Assembly: GCA_910577165.1 (NCBI GenBank)
Contig: CAJTLX010000005.1
Coordinates: 30,589 to 94,588 of the forward strand
Direction: 5' to 3'
From: an uncultured Lachnospiraceae bacterium
GTDB lineage: Bacteria; Bacillota; Clostridia; Lachnospirales; Lachnospiraceae
DNA length: 64,000 bases
Position 1 is the stretch's first letter; each line of letters opens with the position of its first letter. Position numbers and translations under genes: made by a program. The notes under the pieces are model-generated. The model was not told the DNA's origin, made no database searches, and saw only the letters and a program-made list of their open reading frames with translations. Shown here one piece after another: positions 44,458 through 54,106 of the stretch.

Positions 44458-46257
44458 ATGATTAAGGAGCGACTGGCAAAACTGCGCGCACTTATGGAGC
44501 GGGAAGGGCTTGATGCCTATCTGATTCTGACACAGGATTTTCATGGTTCGGAGTATGTCGGAGAATATTTTAAATGCCGTAAATTTATGTCCGGTTTTAC
44601 AGGTTCGGCGGGAAGTCTTCTTGTGATGAAGGATATGGCAGGACTGTGGACGGACGGACGCTATTTTTTGCAGGCGGAAAAGGAGCTTGCAGACACTTCC
44701 ATCACGCTGTTTAAAATGCAGGAGGAGGGCGTGCCAAAACTTTCTGATTTTCTGGCGGATAAGCTGCCGGATGGCGGAAAGCTTGGATTTGACGGGCGCG
44801 CATTCAATTATAAAGCAGCGCAGAATTTTCTAAAAGTATTTGAAAAGAAGGAAAAGAAGATTTCTTTTGTTTACGATAAAGATCTAGTTGGAGAAATTTG
44901 GGAAGATCGCCCGGCACTTTCCGCCGAGCCGACAATGCTCCTTGATCTTTTCTGCACGGGGAAATCAAGAAAGGACAAGATCTCCGATATTCGCAGGGCG
45001 ATGGCGGAGAAAAAGGCGGATTATTTTGTGCTTTCTTCGCTGGATGATATTGCATGGCTGTTAAATATCCGGGGTGCGGATGTAAATTGTAATCCTGTGG
45101 TGCTTTCCTACCTTGCGATGACCGAGGAGTCCCTCATACTCTTTATCAATGAAAAAGTTTTGTCCGATTCGGTGAGGGAGGCACTCTCTTTAGACGGTGT
45201 GACTTTCGCACCGTACAATGCCGTGTACGACTATGTGAAACAGATTCCGGAAGGGAAATCTCTCTATGTGGATGACAAAAAAACCAATTACGCAATTATG
45301 ATGAACCGTGCAGAGGGAGTAAAGCTTTTAACTGGCGATAATTTCACCCTGCTGCCAAAATGCATAAAAAATGAAACTGAAGTGAACAATGAGCGTGAAG
45401 TGCATATCCGGGACGGCGTGGCAGTTACAAAATTAATTTATTGGTTAAAGAAGAATGTCGGGAAAATCCCGATGACTGAACTTTCGGTGGCAGAGAAATT
45501 TGAGGAATTGCGCAGCGTGCAGAAACATTATATGGGACCTAGTTTTGAGCCAATTGTGGGTTACGGTGAGCATGGCGCGATTATTCATTATTCAGCAACC
45601 AAGGAGAGCAATGTAATACTTGAGCCAAAGGGTTTTGTGCTGATGGATACGGGCGGACAATATCTGGAGGGAACAACGGATATTACAAGAACCGTGGCTC
45701 TAGGAGAGCTTACCAGGGAGGAGCAGGAAGCATTTACCCTTGTGCTTCGCGGCAATCTAAATCTTGCGGCGGCAAAATTTAAAACTGGCATATGCGGTGC
45801 AAACTTAGATTATCTGGCACGTTTTCCCATGTGGGAGCAGGGACTTGACTACAACCATGGCACGGGGCATGGTGTCGGTTGCTTTTTAAATGTCCATGAA
45901 GGTCCTGTCAGCTTCCACTGGAGGATACGGGAGGAGGAGCGAACGACTTACACGGAACTTGCGGAGGGAATGGTGATCTCCGACGAACCTGGTCTGTATT
46001 TTGAGGGAAAATTTGGAATTCGCACGGAAAATTTGATTGTCTGCAAAAAGGCAGAGAAGACAGAATACGGACAATTCCTTACTTTTGAGACACTGACCAT
46101 GGTTCCGATTGATCTGGATGCCGTGCTTGTGGAAAATCTCTCCGAAAGAGAGCGGAAATTATTGAACACTTACCATAAAAAAGTGTATGAAACGCTCTCG
46201 CCATATCTGGAGGCGGAAGAGGTAGAGTGGCTGAGGGAGGCAACGCGAGAGGTATAA
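44458..46257 (+). CDS. pepP: M24-family Xaa-Pro aminopeptidase
   Basis: A 599-residue metallopeptidase releasing N-terminal residues before proline. It has the three-domain layout of eukaryotic APP1-type enzymes: two creatinase-like N-terminal domains (from MIKERLAKLRALMEREGLDAYLI; DDIAWLLNIRG near 200) and a C-terminal pita-bread domain. Metal ligands are in LMDTGGQYLEGTTDITRT (two Asp), GTGHGVGCFLNVHEGP (His), ISDEPGLYFEGKFGIRTEN (Glu) and the final Glu in FETLTMVPID. It is probably cytoplasmic. The ATG is preceded by GAAGAAGGGG. Confidence 0.92.
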   Translation: MIKERLAKLRALMEREGLDAYLILTQDFHGSEYVGEYFKCRKFMSGFTGSAGSLLVMKDMAGLWTDGRYFLQAEKELADTSITLFKMQEEGVPKLSDFLADKLPDGGKLGFDGRAFNYKAAQNFLKVFEKKEKKISFVYDKDLVGEIWEDRPALSAEPTMLLDLFCTGKSRKDKISDIRRAMAEKKADYFVLSSLDDIAWLLNIRGADVNCNPVVLSYLAMTEESLILFINEKVLSDSVREALSLDGVTFAPYNAVYDYVKQIPEGKSLYVDDKKTNYAIMMNRAEGVKLLTGDNFTLLPKCIKNETEVNNEREVHIRDGVAVTKLIYWLKKNVGKIPMTELSVAEKFEELRSVQKHYMGPSFEPIVGYGEHGAIIHYSATKESNVILEPKGFVLMDTGGQYLEGTTDITRTVALGELTREEQEAFTLVLRGNLNLAAAKFKTGICGANLDYLARFPMWEQGLDYNHGTGHGVGCFLNVHEGPVSFHWRIREEERTTYTELAEGMVISDEPGLYFEGKFGIRTENLIVCKKAEKTEYGQFLTFETLTMVPIDLDAVLVENLSERERKLLNTYHKKVYETLSPYLEAEEVEWLREATREV

Positions 46258-46264
46258 GGGCAGT

Positions 46265-48079
46265 ATGGGAAAGATAGGGGAAGTCCGCAGGCTGATTTTG
46301 TTTAATTTAAGGATACTTGCGGGCTTTGAGATACTCTACAAATCGGCATCGACGCTGATCTTTGTGCCGTTATTGTGGAAATTATTTGACCTGATTATGA
46401 AGGCGGGAGGATACCGCTATCTCACCTATGAGAATATCCTAGATTTTTTGACCGAGCCGCTTACGCTAATCTTGCTTTTGATATTGCTAATCTTGGTGAC
46501 CACATACGCCATGATCGATATTGGGGCAGTTATTTTTACCCTGGATCAATCCAAGCAGAAAAACCATGTACATCTGTTGCAGATCTTGAAATTTTCCGTG
46601 CGCAATGCCCTTCGTGCCTGGAACCCAAAAAATTTTCTGCTGATTGTTGTACTGCTTTTGCTGCTGCCATTTTTAAATATCGGTATGGCATCGGGGATGT
46701 TATCCACAATCTCCGTCCCGGAGTTTATTTTGGATTATATTGAAGCGAACAAGGTGTTATCCGCTCTGTTTTGGACTGCCACTCTGTTTCTAACAGTGCT
46801 GATGATACGATGGCTGTATGCGTTTCACTATTTTACTTTGGAGGGCTGTTCATTTGGAGAGGCGAGGAAAAAAAGTGGGGAGTTGGGAAGAAAAAAGCGG
46901 TTTAGGGATTTTATTACCTTATTGTTTGTACAGTTTATTTACGCGATAGTCAGCCTGCTGTTCACCCTGCTGCTTATCACGCTCGCCGTACTTTTGGGGG
47001 GATTATTTTCCCGTATCACACTGTTAGATTGGGTGGCTCCCACCCTCGTTTTGATGGTGTTTGTGTTTTCAGTTGTGCTGATTGCGGTAATGGCAGTGCC
47101 CGTAAGTTATGCCTGTGTGAGTGTACTGTTTTATCAGCACAAGGAGGAGCGCGGGGAAGTGGTGATTTATCGCGCAGCACCAGCCTACAGTAAAGATGCG
47201 CGAAAAGTACGATGGATTCATTGGTGCAATCTCGCGATCGGTATTTTTATTGCAGCACTTTCCCTGATTTTTGGATTTTTGCTGTGTTCCGGGCGAATAG
47301 ACCCACAGCTTGAGTTTGTGCGCAATATGGAGATTACCGCACACCGGGGAGCCTCGGTTTCCTATCCGGAAAATACAATGGCGGCATTTGCCGGGGCAAA
47401 GGCACAGGGCGCGGACTGGATTGAACTGGATGTGCAGCAGTGTAAGGATGGACAGATTATTGTGATCCACGATTCAAATTTTTACCGGACAACCGGAGTG
47501 AATGCCAATACCTGGGAGATGACCTACGAAGAGATCGCCGCGCTTGATGCGGGCAGCTTTTTTGGCGAAGAATTCGCGGGGGAGAAAATTCCACTACTTT
47601 TTGAAGTGGTGCAATTTGCAAAAGAAAACGAGATCAAGTTAAATATTGAACTCAAACCAACTGGACACGAAGCAGATTTTGAACAGGCGGTGGTGGATAT
47701 TATTCGCCAGGAGGGGATGGAGGAGTCCTGTGTGATTACCTCCCAGATTTACGAGGTGCTTGAGCGCGTAAAGACCTATGATAAGTCCATTACGACGGTC
47801 TATGTGATGAGCCTTGCCTACGGGGAAATAGATAGTCTGACGGCGGCAGATCATTTCAGTGTCGAGGCGACGAGTGCCACACCGGATTTGATTTCGCGCG
47901 TGCATAATGCCGGAAAACAAATTTATGCTTGGACCGTGAATACCGGGGAGGGAATTAACCGGATGATTGAGCGAAATGTAGATAATATTATTACCGATAA
48001 TATTGAACTGGCAAAGCAGTGCGTGTACGCGAGCAGATACAGCAATCTTTTGGTGGAGTATATGAAATCGTTTGAGTGA
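46265..48079 (+). CDS. Membrane-bound glycerophosphodiester phosphodiesterase
   Basis: A 604-residue protein. Residues 1-340 contain about six to eight membrane helices, matching the membrane domain found on some Firmicute GDPDs. The C-terminal ~250 residues are the catalytic TIM barrel: ITAHRGASVSYPENTMAAF with catalytic His and metal-binding Glu, WIELDVQQCKDGQIIVIHDSN with metal ligands and second His, LNIELKPTG, and AWTVNTGEG. It should cleave deacylated phospholipids or lipoteichoic-acid glycerophosphates at the outer membrane face. It begins 7 nt after pepP and ends at a terminator. Confidence 0.92.
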   Translation: MGKIGEVRRLILFNLRILAGFEILYKSASTLIFVPLLWKLFDLIMKAGGYRYLTYENILDFLTEPLTLILLLILLILVTTYAMIDIGAVIFTLDQSKQKNHVHLLQILKFSVRNALRAWNPKNFLLIVVLLLLLPFLNIGMASGMLSTISVPEFILDYIEANKVLSALFWTATLFLTVLMIRWLYAFHYFTLEGCSFGEARKKSGELGRKKRFRDFITLLFVQFIYAIVSLLFTLLLITLAVLLGGLFSRITLLDWVAPTLVLMVFVFSVVLIAVMAVPVSYACVSVLFYQHKEERGEVVIYRAAPAYSKDARKVRWIHWCNLAIGIFIAALSLIFGFLLCSGRIDPQLEFVRNMEITAHRGASVSYPENTMAAFAGAKAQGADWIELDVQQCKDGQIIVIHDSNFYRTTGVNANTWEMTYEEIAALDAGSFFGEEFAGEKIPLLFEVVQFAKENEIKLNIELKPTGHEADFEQAVVDIIRQEGMEESCVITSQIYEVLERVKTYDKSITTVYVMSLAYGEIDSLTAADHFSVEATSATPDLISRVHNAGKQIYAWTVNTGEGINRMIERNVDNIITDNIELAKQCVYASRYSNLLVEYMKSFE

Positions 48080-48091
48080 AAAAAAATATTG

Positions 48092-48136
48092 AATGGTTGC
48101 GAAGCCGATAAATGGTTTCGCAACCATTTAAATTAT
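48092..48136 (+). terminator. Terminator between the phosphodiesterase gene and the RM island
   Basis: AATGGTTGCGAA pairs with TTTCGCAACCATT in a near-perfect 12-bp stem, followed by TAAATT. It marks the left edge of the AT-rich restriction-modification segment. Confidence 0.75.
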
Positions 48137-48158
48137 CATTGTTAAGGGGAGAAAGTGT

Positions 48159-50219
48159 ATGCAGTTGCAATCAAGCAAAGAAGCAATAAAAAGGGAATCA
48201 GATAAATATCTTTTCATAAATACAGAAGATATGCTCTCGCTATCAGAATTATGTAAGGAATTATCTATTTCGGTAGCAACCGGACGCAATTGGATTAAGC
48301 TTGGTAAGTTAATTCCCTCCGCACAGGTTAAACGGGTGCCTTATTTTACCTATGATGAGGTAAAACAAATTAAATTAAAGATTCAGAACAAGGATAGTAC
48401 TGCATTAAAAAGCCGAAGAAATAAAAAATATATATCAGGAAATAATATTTATAATTCATATGTTTCTGATGATTCGGTAAATATTTCTATAATACAGTCA
48501 GTATTAAATGAGATTGAGCAAAAGAACATTGAGTTATCAGAAGAAGTTTCGCTTGCGCTAGTTGCAGATTGTGCGGTACGATGGATTCTCTCAAGAACAA
48601 ATAAGGTGCAAGAAACAGAAGGATTATCAAAATATTTATCGGGAGAGTATAAAAATAATCCCTTTATGTTTTTGATTGATGATCTATTAGAGGGGTATCC
48701 TTTTATTGCTGTTGTTTTGGAGAATTTTCCAGAATTATTTCATTTTCAGTATGTCTTTGAAGAAAATGAAGATATTTTGGGGCTGCTTTATCTTTCATTG
48801 AATAATATCGGAAACCGAAAGGCAACGGGTGCCTATTATACCCCTACAACAATTGTAAAAAAATTATGTGAAAAACTATTTTCGATGAATTTAACTGCAA
48901 ATAAGACCATTTTCGATCCTTGTTGCGGTACAGGAAATTTTCTTCTCCAGCTTCCGGATACCGTGGATTATCATCAGGTTTTTGGCAATGATATCGATAT
49001 AATCAGCGCGAAGATTGCAAGAATCAATTACGCATTGAAATATATGATACATGATAAAAGTATTATATCTACACATATTACAATACAGGATTACTTATTA
49101 TTTTCCAGTGAGAAAAAATTTGATATTATCATTGGAAATCCACCCTGGGGTTATGACTATTCCGAAGAACAAAAAGAGTTTTTGAGAGAGCGATATTCCT
49201 TTGCCGCTGGTTCTAATATTGAATCCTATGATGTGTTTATTGAACAGGCATTTGGCAACTTAAATCTCAATGGTATTTTATCCTTTGTCCTTCCAGAAGC
49301 AATATTAAATGTAAAATCACATACTCCGATCCGTACTTTGATATTAAAAAAAGCTTCTTTCCAGTATCTGGGATTTTTAGGAAATGCATTTGATAAAGTT
49401 CAGTGTCCCTGCATTATTCTTCAAATGATTTATACGAATATGCCATTTGATAGCAGGGGATTGATAGTAGATAATGGTAATTGTATATTTACTGTTCAGG
49501 AAAAAAGAGCGATAACCGCAGAATATTTTTCTTTAGATATAACGGATGAGGAATATGGAATAATAAATAAAATGGATTCACTTCACAATAAAATAACTCT
49601 TTTGGAAAAAGCAGTTTTTGCACTTGGAATTGTTACCGGAAATAATAAAAAATATATCTCCACACAAAAGCGGATGGATAATGAAAGAGTGTTAAAAGGT
49701 TCAGATTTATGTAAATATAAATTTGGTAATACTGATAATTATATTGAATTTAAACCTGAATTATTTCAGCAGGTTGCACCTGTGGAATATTATCGAGCAG
49801 ATGAGAAACTACTATATCGCTTTATTTGCAATCAGCTTGTTTTTGCTTATGACAATCAGAGAACGTTGTCACTCAACAGTTGTAATATTTTAATTCCGCA
49901 GATTCAGGGACTGCATATAAAATATATCTTGGCTGTATTAAATTCTCGAATTGCACAGTTTTATTTTAGAAAGAAATTTCAGTCGGTAAAGGTGCTTCGA
50001 TCCCATATCGAGCAGATTCCCATTCCCTTTATAGAAATGGGGGAGCAGGAACGAATTATACAGTTAGTAGAAGAACTTTTAGATACAATGGAGGAAAACG
50101 CTATTTTAAATTTATATAACGAAATTGACTACAAGATAGCAGAATTCTTTGGATTAAGTAAGAAGGAGTATGGGATAATTCAGATATCCATGGAAGGAGA
50201 AAATTTGTTTTTATCTTAA
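48159..50219 (+). CDS. N6-adenine DNA methyltransferase with N-terminal HTH
   Basis: A 686-residue protein. Residues 25-75 form a MerR-like helix-turn-helix (LSELCKELSISVATGRNWI…FTYDEVKQI). A helical part follows. The methyltransferase core shows motif X-like GAYYTPTTIVKKL, motif I DPCCGTGNF (253-261) and motif IV NPPW (327-330), diagnostic of N6-adenine methylation. The region after 430 looks like a TaqI/Eco57I-type target-recognition domain, with SRIAQFYFRKKFQSVKVLRSHIEQIPIPF. It pairs with the convergent nuclease gene. The gene is clearly more AT-rich than its neighbours and uses AT-ending codons, indicating horizontal transfer. Confidence 0.87.
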   Translation: MQLQSSKEAIKRESDKYLFINTEDMLSLSELCKELSISVATGRNWIKLGKLIPSAQVKRVPYFTYDEVKQIKLKIQNKDSTALKSRRNKKYISGNNIYNSYVSDDSVNISIIQSVLNEIEQKNIELSEEVSLALVADCAVRWILSRTNKVQETEGLSKYLSGEYKNNPFMFLIDDLLEGYPFIAVVLENFPELFHFQYVFEENEDILGLLYLSLNNIGNRKATGAYYTPTTIVKKLCEKLFSMNLTANKTIFDPCCGTGNFLLQLPDTVDYHQVFGNDIDIISAKIARINYALKYMIHDKSIISTHITIQDYLLFSSEKKFDIIIGNPPWGYDYSEEQKEFLRERYSFAAGSNIESYDVFIEQAFGNLNLNGILSFVLPEAILNVKSHTPIRTLILKKASFQYLGFLGNAFDKVQCPCIILQMIYTNMPFDSRGLIVDNGNCIFTVQEKRAITAEYFSLDITDEEYGIINKMDSLHNKITLLEKAVFALGIVTGNNKKYISTQKRMDNERVLKGSDLCKYKFGNTDNYIEFKPELFQQVAPVEYYRADEKLLYRFICNQLVFAYDNQRTLSLNSCNILIPQIQGLHIKYILAVLNSRIAQFYFRKKFQSVKVLRSHIEQIPIPFIEMGEQERIIQLVEELLDTMEENAILNLYNEIDYKIAEFFGLSKKEYGIIQISMEGENLFLS

Positions 50220-50238
50220 TTATTAAGTAGTTATTTCT

Positions 50239-50302
50239 TGTAGGTCAGTATTGTTTTGTTTATTTAAAAGTTTAAAGTTAAACAACTGACCTACATTTTT
50301 TT
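50239..50302 (+). terminator. Terminator between the convergent RM genes
   Basis: TGTAGGTCAGT pairs with ACTGACCTACA around a ~35-nt AT-rich loop and is followed by seven T. The stem can also form in the minus transcript of the nuclease gene. Confidence 0.8.
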
Positions 50303-50316
50303 AATCGATATACTTT

Positions 50317-51063
50317 TTATCTTTTCTGACCTTTTTCTTTTACTTTAGATAAGATATCTTTCTCTTGAACGAGAAATGGCTGCAATTCTGCTTCAGTCAT
50401 AAAAACCTGTCCTTCAAAAACCTTAACCTCTTTCGTCCCCGTATTTTCATTTCGATGCTGTGTTCCAAGCTTTCCTGTATGTAACAGTTCTTTGCTTGTT
50501 AATACCCAATAGATTAGCTCATCTTTACAAACGCCAATCCAAATAAAAACATCACAACAGGAAGGCTTTAACTGTTGATAATGATATTTGAAATTTGCAG
50601 CTTTTGCTTCTTCGTGAGAATATGCGCGGCTTGCCAGATTGCCCTTTGTACTTGTGCTATTGGCACGACAAGCCTTAACTTCAACACGAATCCCATCGAG
50701 CCATAAGTCAAATTCTCCATCAAAGGAGGGATATTGTGTGTTCAGGTTTTCCTTTGTGGCTTTCAAAAATTCTGGAAAAAGCTTAAGGATATGTTGTTCA
50801 CCCCATGTTTGCCCAAAAGTGCGGGGTGCCATATCAAAGAGTGCAAGATATTGATTTTCCTGTTGGTTTCTTCTGGAAAATTCATTACCTAGTGCAAGAT
50901 AATCATTATAGCTGATTCTATCAATAGATAATAAGTAAGCCATCAAATTTTGTTCTACAGTAAAAGGAAATATAGAATTTTCATTAAAAATTGTTTCAAT
51001 AATTGTTTCGTCGCCATTGGCAGTTTTCAGTAAATAATCAAGTTTTTTTCTTAATTCCTTCAT
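50317..51063 (-). CDS. Probable type II restriction endonuclease
   Basis: A 248-residue protein convergent with the methyltransferase gene. A PD-(D/E)xK-type site is visible: FDGEFDLWLDGIRVEVKACRA, with Asp119, Glu128 and Lys130. NLASRAYSHEEAKAANFKYHY and WIGVCKDELIYWVLTS follow as in several type II enzymes. It should cut unmethylated copies of the site protected by the methyltransferase; the recognition sequence is unknown. Ribosome binding site AAGGAG lies before the ATG on the minus strand. The segment is AT-rich like its partner. Confidence 0.75.
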   Translation of the reverse strand: MKELRKKLDYLLKTANGDETIIETIFNENSIFPFTVEQNLMAYLLSIDRISYNDYLALGNEFSRRNQQENQYLALFDMAPRTFGQTWGEQHILKLFPEFLKATKENLNTQYPSFDGEFDLWLDGIRVEVKACRANSTSTKGNLASRAYSHEEAKAANFKYHYQQLKPSCCDVFIWIGVCKDELIYWVLTSKELLHTGKLGTQHRNENTGTKEVKVFEGQVFMTEAELQPFLVQEKDILSKVKEKGQKR

Positions 51064-51185
51064 GGATAAAATCTCCTTATCAATCAGGGGGGAAGGCTAT
51101 CTTCCCTTATGTGCAAGGCACATAGTCTCGCGCGCTGGACGCGGACAGCTTCAGCAGCATAATTTTTCTTCGTGTCCGTGTGCAT

Positions 51186-51220
51186 AAAAACATCCCGCAG
51201 GTGGGTTAGTCCTGCGGGAT
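51186..51220 (-). terminator. Terminator of rpsT
   Basis: On the minus strand ATCCCGCAGG pairs with CCTGCGGGAT, followed by GTTTTT. Confidence 0.88.
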
Positions 51221-51247
51221 ATTATTTCTTTAATCTTTGCCAGAACC

Positions 51248-51511
51248 TTATGCAAGCTTATTAACCGCTTTTGCCAGTCTGGAAACTTTTCTTGCAGCAG
51301 TATTCTTGTGGAAAATACCTTTTGCTGCGGCCTTGTCGATCGCTACTGTCGCATCCTTTAGAGCGGCTGTAGCAGCTGCTTTATCTGAAGCGGCAATCGC
51401 AGCGTCCACTTTCTTTACCAAAGTTTTTACTCTGGACTTTACCATCTTATTTCTTAACGTCTTTGTCTCGATCACTAAGATTCTCTTCTTAGCGGATTTA
51501 ATATTAGCCAA
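51248..51511 (-). CDS. rpsT: Ribosomal protein S20
   Basis: An 87-residue basic, Ala/Lys-rich protein of the 30S subunit (ANIKSAKKRILVIETKTLRN…GIFHKNTAARKVSRLAKAV). A TTG start at 51511 is chosen because GGAGG lies 8 nt before it and the family starts with (M)ANIKSAKKR; the longer frame from 51526 would absorb the ribosome binding site. A weak start codon fits known translational autocontrol of S20. It is divergent from gpr, a conserved arrangement in clostridia. Confidence 0.95.
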   Translation of the reverse strand: MANIKSAKKRILVIETKTLRNKMVKSRVKTLVKKVDAAIAASDKAAATAALKDATVAIDKAAAKGIFHKNTAARKVSRLAKAVNKLA

Positions 51512-51599
51512 TTTGTACACCTCCAAACAATTTTATATTTTCGCATGAAAGTCTTTTAGGAATCCGGACACGGACGTTTCCCAAAAAACATACTCTTGA

Positions 51600-51628
51600 A
51601 TCATAAAGCATTTTCTGTCGGATGTCAA
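51600..51628 (-). promoter_or_regulatory. rpsT promoter (minus strand)
   Basis: Minus strand: perfect TTGACA, 17 bp, TATGAT. The transcript would have a leader of roughly 80 nt. Confidence 0.85.
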
Positions 51629-51710
51629 GAGAAAATTTGCATAAATTTATAAGAAATTACAGAAGATAGAGAGGAGGTTTACGGAATAGGAAAGAAAGGA
51701 ATGGAATAAT

Positions 51711-52643
51711 ATGAAAGGGGAAATTCGGACAGACTTAGCACTGGAGATGCGGGAGCAGTTTACGGAGGATGATGTTGAAGTAAGGGGGGTGGCACTTACG
51801 GAGGATTTCTGTGAGGATGGCAAGATGCGGATTACCCGTGTGGAAATTTTAGACGAACATGGCGCGAAAGTGATGAAAAAACCAATTGGAACATATATTA
51901 CAGTGGAGGCGGCAAAACTTTTTTCCGGCGAGGAGGCGCAGAGGCGGAAGGTGAGTGAGGAAGTCGGCAGACAGCTTGAATTTTTATGCGGAAAAAAGCC
52001 ATTGCGCCAGGTGTTAGTTACAGGGCTTGGAAACCGCGAGGTTACGCCGGATTCACTAGGACCCTTGGTGACGGATCAACTTTTTGTGACGCGCCATTTA
52101 TTAAAGGAGTACGGGGAGGGATTTTTAAATGAGCAGCTTGATAAGGGGAAGGATGAGGCAGAAATTGCCCTGAGTGCGGTAGCACCGGGGGTGATGGGAC
52201 AGACTGGGATGGAGGCAGCGGAAATTATTAAGGGAATTGTAAAGCATATCCATCCGGATCTGGTATTGGTCGTGGATGCACTGGCAGCAAGGAGCGTGGA
52301 GCGGTTAAATACAACGGTGCAGTTGACGGACACGGGAATCTGTCCAGGTGCAGGTGTCGGCAATAACAGGCAGTCTTTAAATAAAGAGAGCATTGGCTGT
52401 CCTGTGATTGCTATTGGTGTACCAACCGTTGTGGATGCAGTGACAATCGTCAGAGATTCGATGGAGGGAATGTTAAAGGAGCAGGGATATAATAAAAAGG
52501 AGATTGAACTGTTTTTGCGGGGCGTGGAGGCGATGCGCAAGATGAATACCATGTTTGTCACACCAAAATCGATTGACGAGGAAATTCACCAGATGAGCCG
52601 AACGATCTCGGAGGCAATCAATTATTGTTTTTTTGATTTGTAA
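51711..52643 (+). CDS. gpr: GPR endopeptidase (germination protease)
   Basis: A 310-residue spore protease that degrades small acid-soluble proteins at germination. The N-terminal RTDLALEMRE resembles the SASP-type cleavage motif of the autoprocessed propeptide. TGLGNREVTPDSLGPLV, APGVMGQTGMEAAEIIKGIV and DALAARSVERLNTTVQLTDTGI are family blocks. It shows that the organism makes spores. It is probably expressed in the forespore by sigma-G; a convincing sigma-G promoter was not resolved in the 51640-51700 leader. GGAATGGAATA lies before the ATG. Confidence 0.95.
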   Translation: MKGEIRTDLALEMREQFTEDDVEVRGVALTEDFCEDGKMRITRVEILDEHGAKVMKKPIGTYITVEAAKLFSGEEAQRRKVSEEVGRQLEFLCGKKPLRQVLVTGLGNREVTPDSLGPLVTDQLFVTRHLLKEYGEGFLNEQLDKGKDEAEIALSAVAPGVMGQTGMEAAEIIKGIVKHIHPDLVLVVDALAARSVERLNTTVQLTDTGICPGAGVGNNRQSLNKESIGCPVIAIGVPTVVDAVTIVRDSMEGMLKEQGYNKKEIELFLRGVEAMRKMNTMFVTPKSIDEEIHQMSRTISEAINYCFFDL

Positions 52644-52655
52644 AGTGGGGGGATT

Positions 52656-54044
52656 ATGAGGAGGAGGCAAAAAGAGAAATGGAAAAAAATGCTGGTGATT
52701 GTCTGTGGCACAATGATTTTAATTTTTGGTTTGCGTGCCCTTTCCAGTTTAATTGGTATGTTGTGGAATCTGATTCCAAAACAATCACAGATTGCGGGAC
52801 AGATTGGGGAGGGACTTTTGTTGGAAGACCGCACTCTGTTTTCCTATTTGCGTTTTCATGAGGACGAGCGGGGGCCATTCCGTTTTATTTCCGAACAGGT
52901 TCTCGGTCATAATCGCTATGCGATCGCATCGAGTAAAGAAAGCAAATATGGGGATGAAATGGAAGATAATGGAAAAACAGATGGGATACTGAATTCCCCG
53001 GACAAGGAAAAGACTATGGAGAAAGAAACAGAAGATAAGGATATCGATAAAGAGAAGGAGGTGCAGGAAAAGGAAGGGAAAATGGATTGGGCAGGGGAGG
53101 AGGGAAAACAATTTTCTGCCTCTGTTACTGAGAGTCTACTTGAGAGTGTGATGTCGGAAAACGCGGCGTATGGAAGGTATCTGCCAGTTTCTTACGCCAA
53201 GGGGGATGTGCTGCCCGCCGCAACGTTGCCACAAGTGGAAGAAATAGAAAGTACAAAGAGTTTTGCAGCAAAACTTTTGATTGAAAATAATTATAGTATG
53301 CCAAAACTTTCCGATCCGAATTATCTGATCTCTACATATTACATTGTAGATTCCAATACCAGTACTTTACCTAAATTATTTGACGGGGAAGAACTATTAA
53401 CCAAAGATCTTGGGATCGATTCTGTGCCGGAGGGGGGATACCAGATTTTAATTTATCACACTCATGCCTCTGAAGGGTTTATCGACAGCAGGAAAGGGGA
53501 GGTGATGGATACGGTCAGAGGACCGGGGGAAACACTGGCGGAATATCTGCGCGGTTATGGCTATACCGTCTACCATGATATGACCGCCTACGACCGCAAG
53601 GACGGCAAGGATAACCGCAATCAGGCATATAGTACAGCCAGACCGCAGATTGAAGCGTTCTTAGAAGAGCATCCGGAGGTGGAGGTAATTATCGATTTAC
53701 ACCGCGATAGTGGCGCGAGGCGGGCAACAACCATAAATGGAAAAAAGACTGCACAGGTTATGCTGTTTAATGGACTCTGCCGAAATGCATCCGGTCCTAT
53801 TGATTATCTTGATAATCCAAATCTGTCTGGAAATCTGGCATTTAGCTTGCAGACGAATCTGGTGGGGAGGGTACTCTACCCAGATTTGATGTTTCGGATC
53901 TATCTAAAAAATTATCGCTACAATCAGCATTTTAGGGAGCGATGTATGCTGATTGAACTTGGAACTGACCAAAACACGGTGCAGGAGGCATACAATGCAA
54001 TGGAACCGTTAGCGGATATCCTCAATACTGTGCTGTGCCAATAA
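52656..54044 (+). CDS. spoIIP: Stage II sporulation protein P
   Basis: A 462-residue membrane-anchored amidase of the engulfment machinery that cuts peptidoglycan with SpoIID. An N-terminal membrane helix (MLVIVCGTMILIFGLRAL) is followed by an acidic, low-complexity linker (about 105-150, rich in Glu/Lys). The catalytic domain shows IYHTHASEGF, VIIDLHRDSG and YNQHFRERCMLIELGTDQNT, giving the zinc His/Glu set. It starts 12 nt after gpr, so the two are cotranscribed, a standard clostridial pair. Confidence 0.94.
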   Translation: MRRRQKEKWKKMLVIVCGTMILIFGLRALSSLIGMLWNLIPKQSQIAGQIGEGLLLEDRTLFSYLRFHEDERGPFRFISEQVLGHNRYAIASSKESKYGDEMEDNGKTDGILNSPDKEKTMEKETEDKDIDKEKEVQEKEGKMDWAGEEGKQFSASVTESLLESVMSENAAYGRYLPVSYAKGDVLPAATLPQVEEIESTKSFAAKLLIENNYSMPKLSDPNYLISTYYIVDSNTSTLPKLFDGEELLTKDLGIDSVPEGGYQILIYHTHASEGFIDSRKGEVMDTVRGPGETLAEYLRGYGYTVYHDMTAYDRKDGKDNRNQAYSTARPQIEAFLEEHPEVEVIIDLHRDSGARRATTINGKKTAQVMLFNGLCRNASGPIDYLDNPNLSGNLAFSLQTNLVGRVLYPDLMFRIYLKNYRYNQHFRERCMLIELGTDQNTVQEAYNAMEPLADILNTVLCQ

Positions 54045-54053
54045 AGAAAAAAA

Positions 54054-54082
54054 TTTACAAACTTTGAATTTTATGGTACAAT
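54054..54082 (+). promoter_or_regulatory. lepA promoter
   Basis: TTTACA, 17 bp, TACAAT, with GG before the -10. The -10 lies inside the left arm of a long palindrome. Confidence 0.65.
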
Positions 54083-54106
54083 GGCGGGAGACATTGTACC
54101 ATAAAA
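54069..54106 (+). promoter_or_regulatory. 15-bp perfect inverted repeat over the lepA -10 region
   Basis: TTTTATGGTACAATG and CATTGTACCATAAAA flank GCGGGAGA. As DNA it could be an operator covering the -10 and start site; as RNA the end of the spoIIP transcript would form a hairpin. There is no T-run after it. Confidence 0.7.

Noticed and set aside
51237..51548. Plus-strand open frame over rpsT
   Set aside because: It is the complement of the Ala-rich S20 gene, which has promoter, TTG start, ribosome binding site and terminator.
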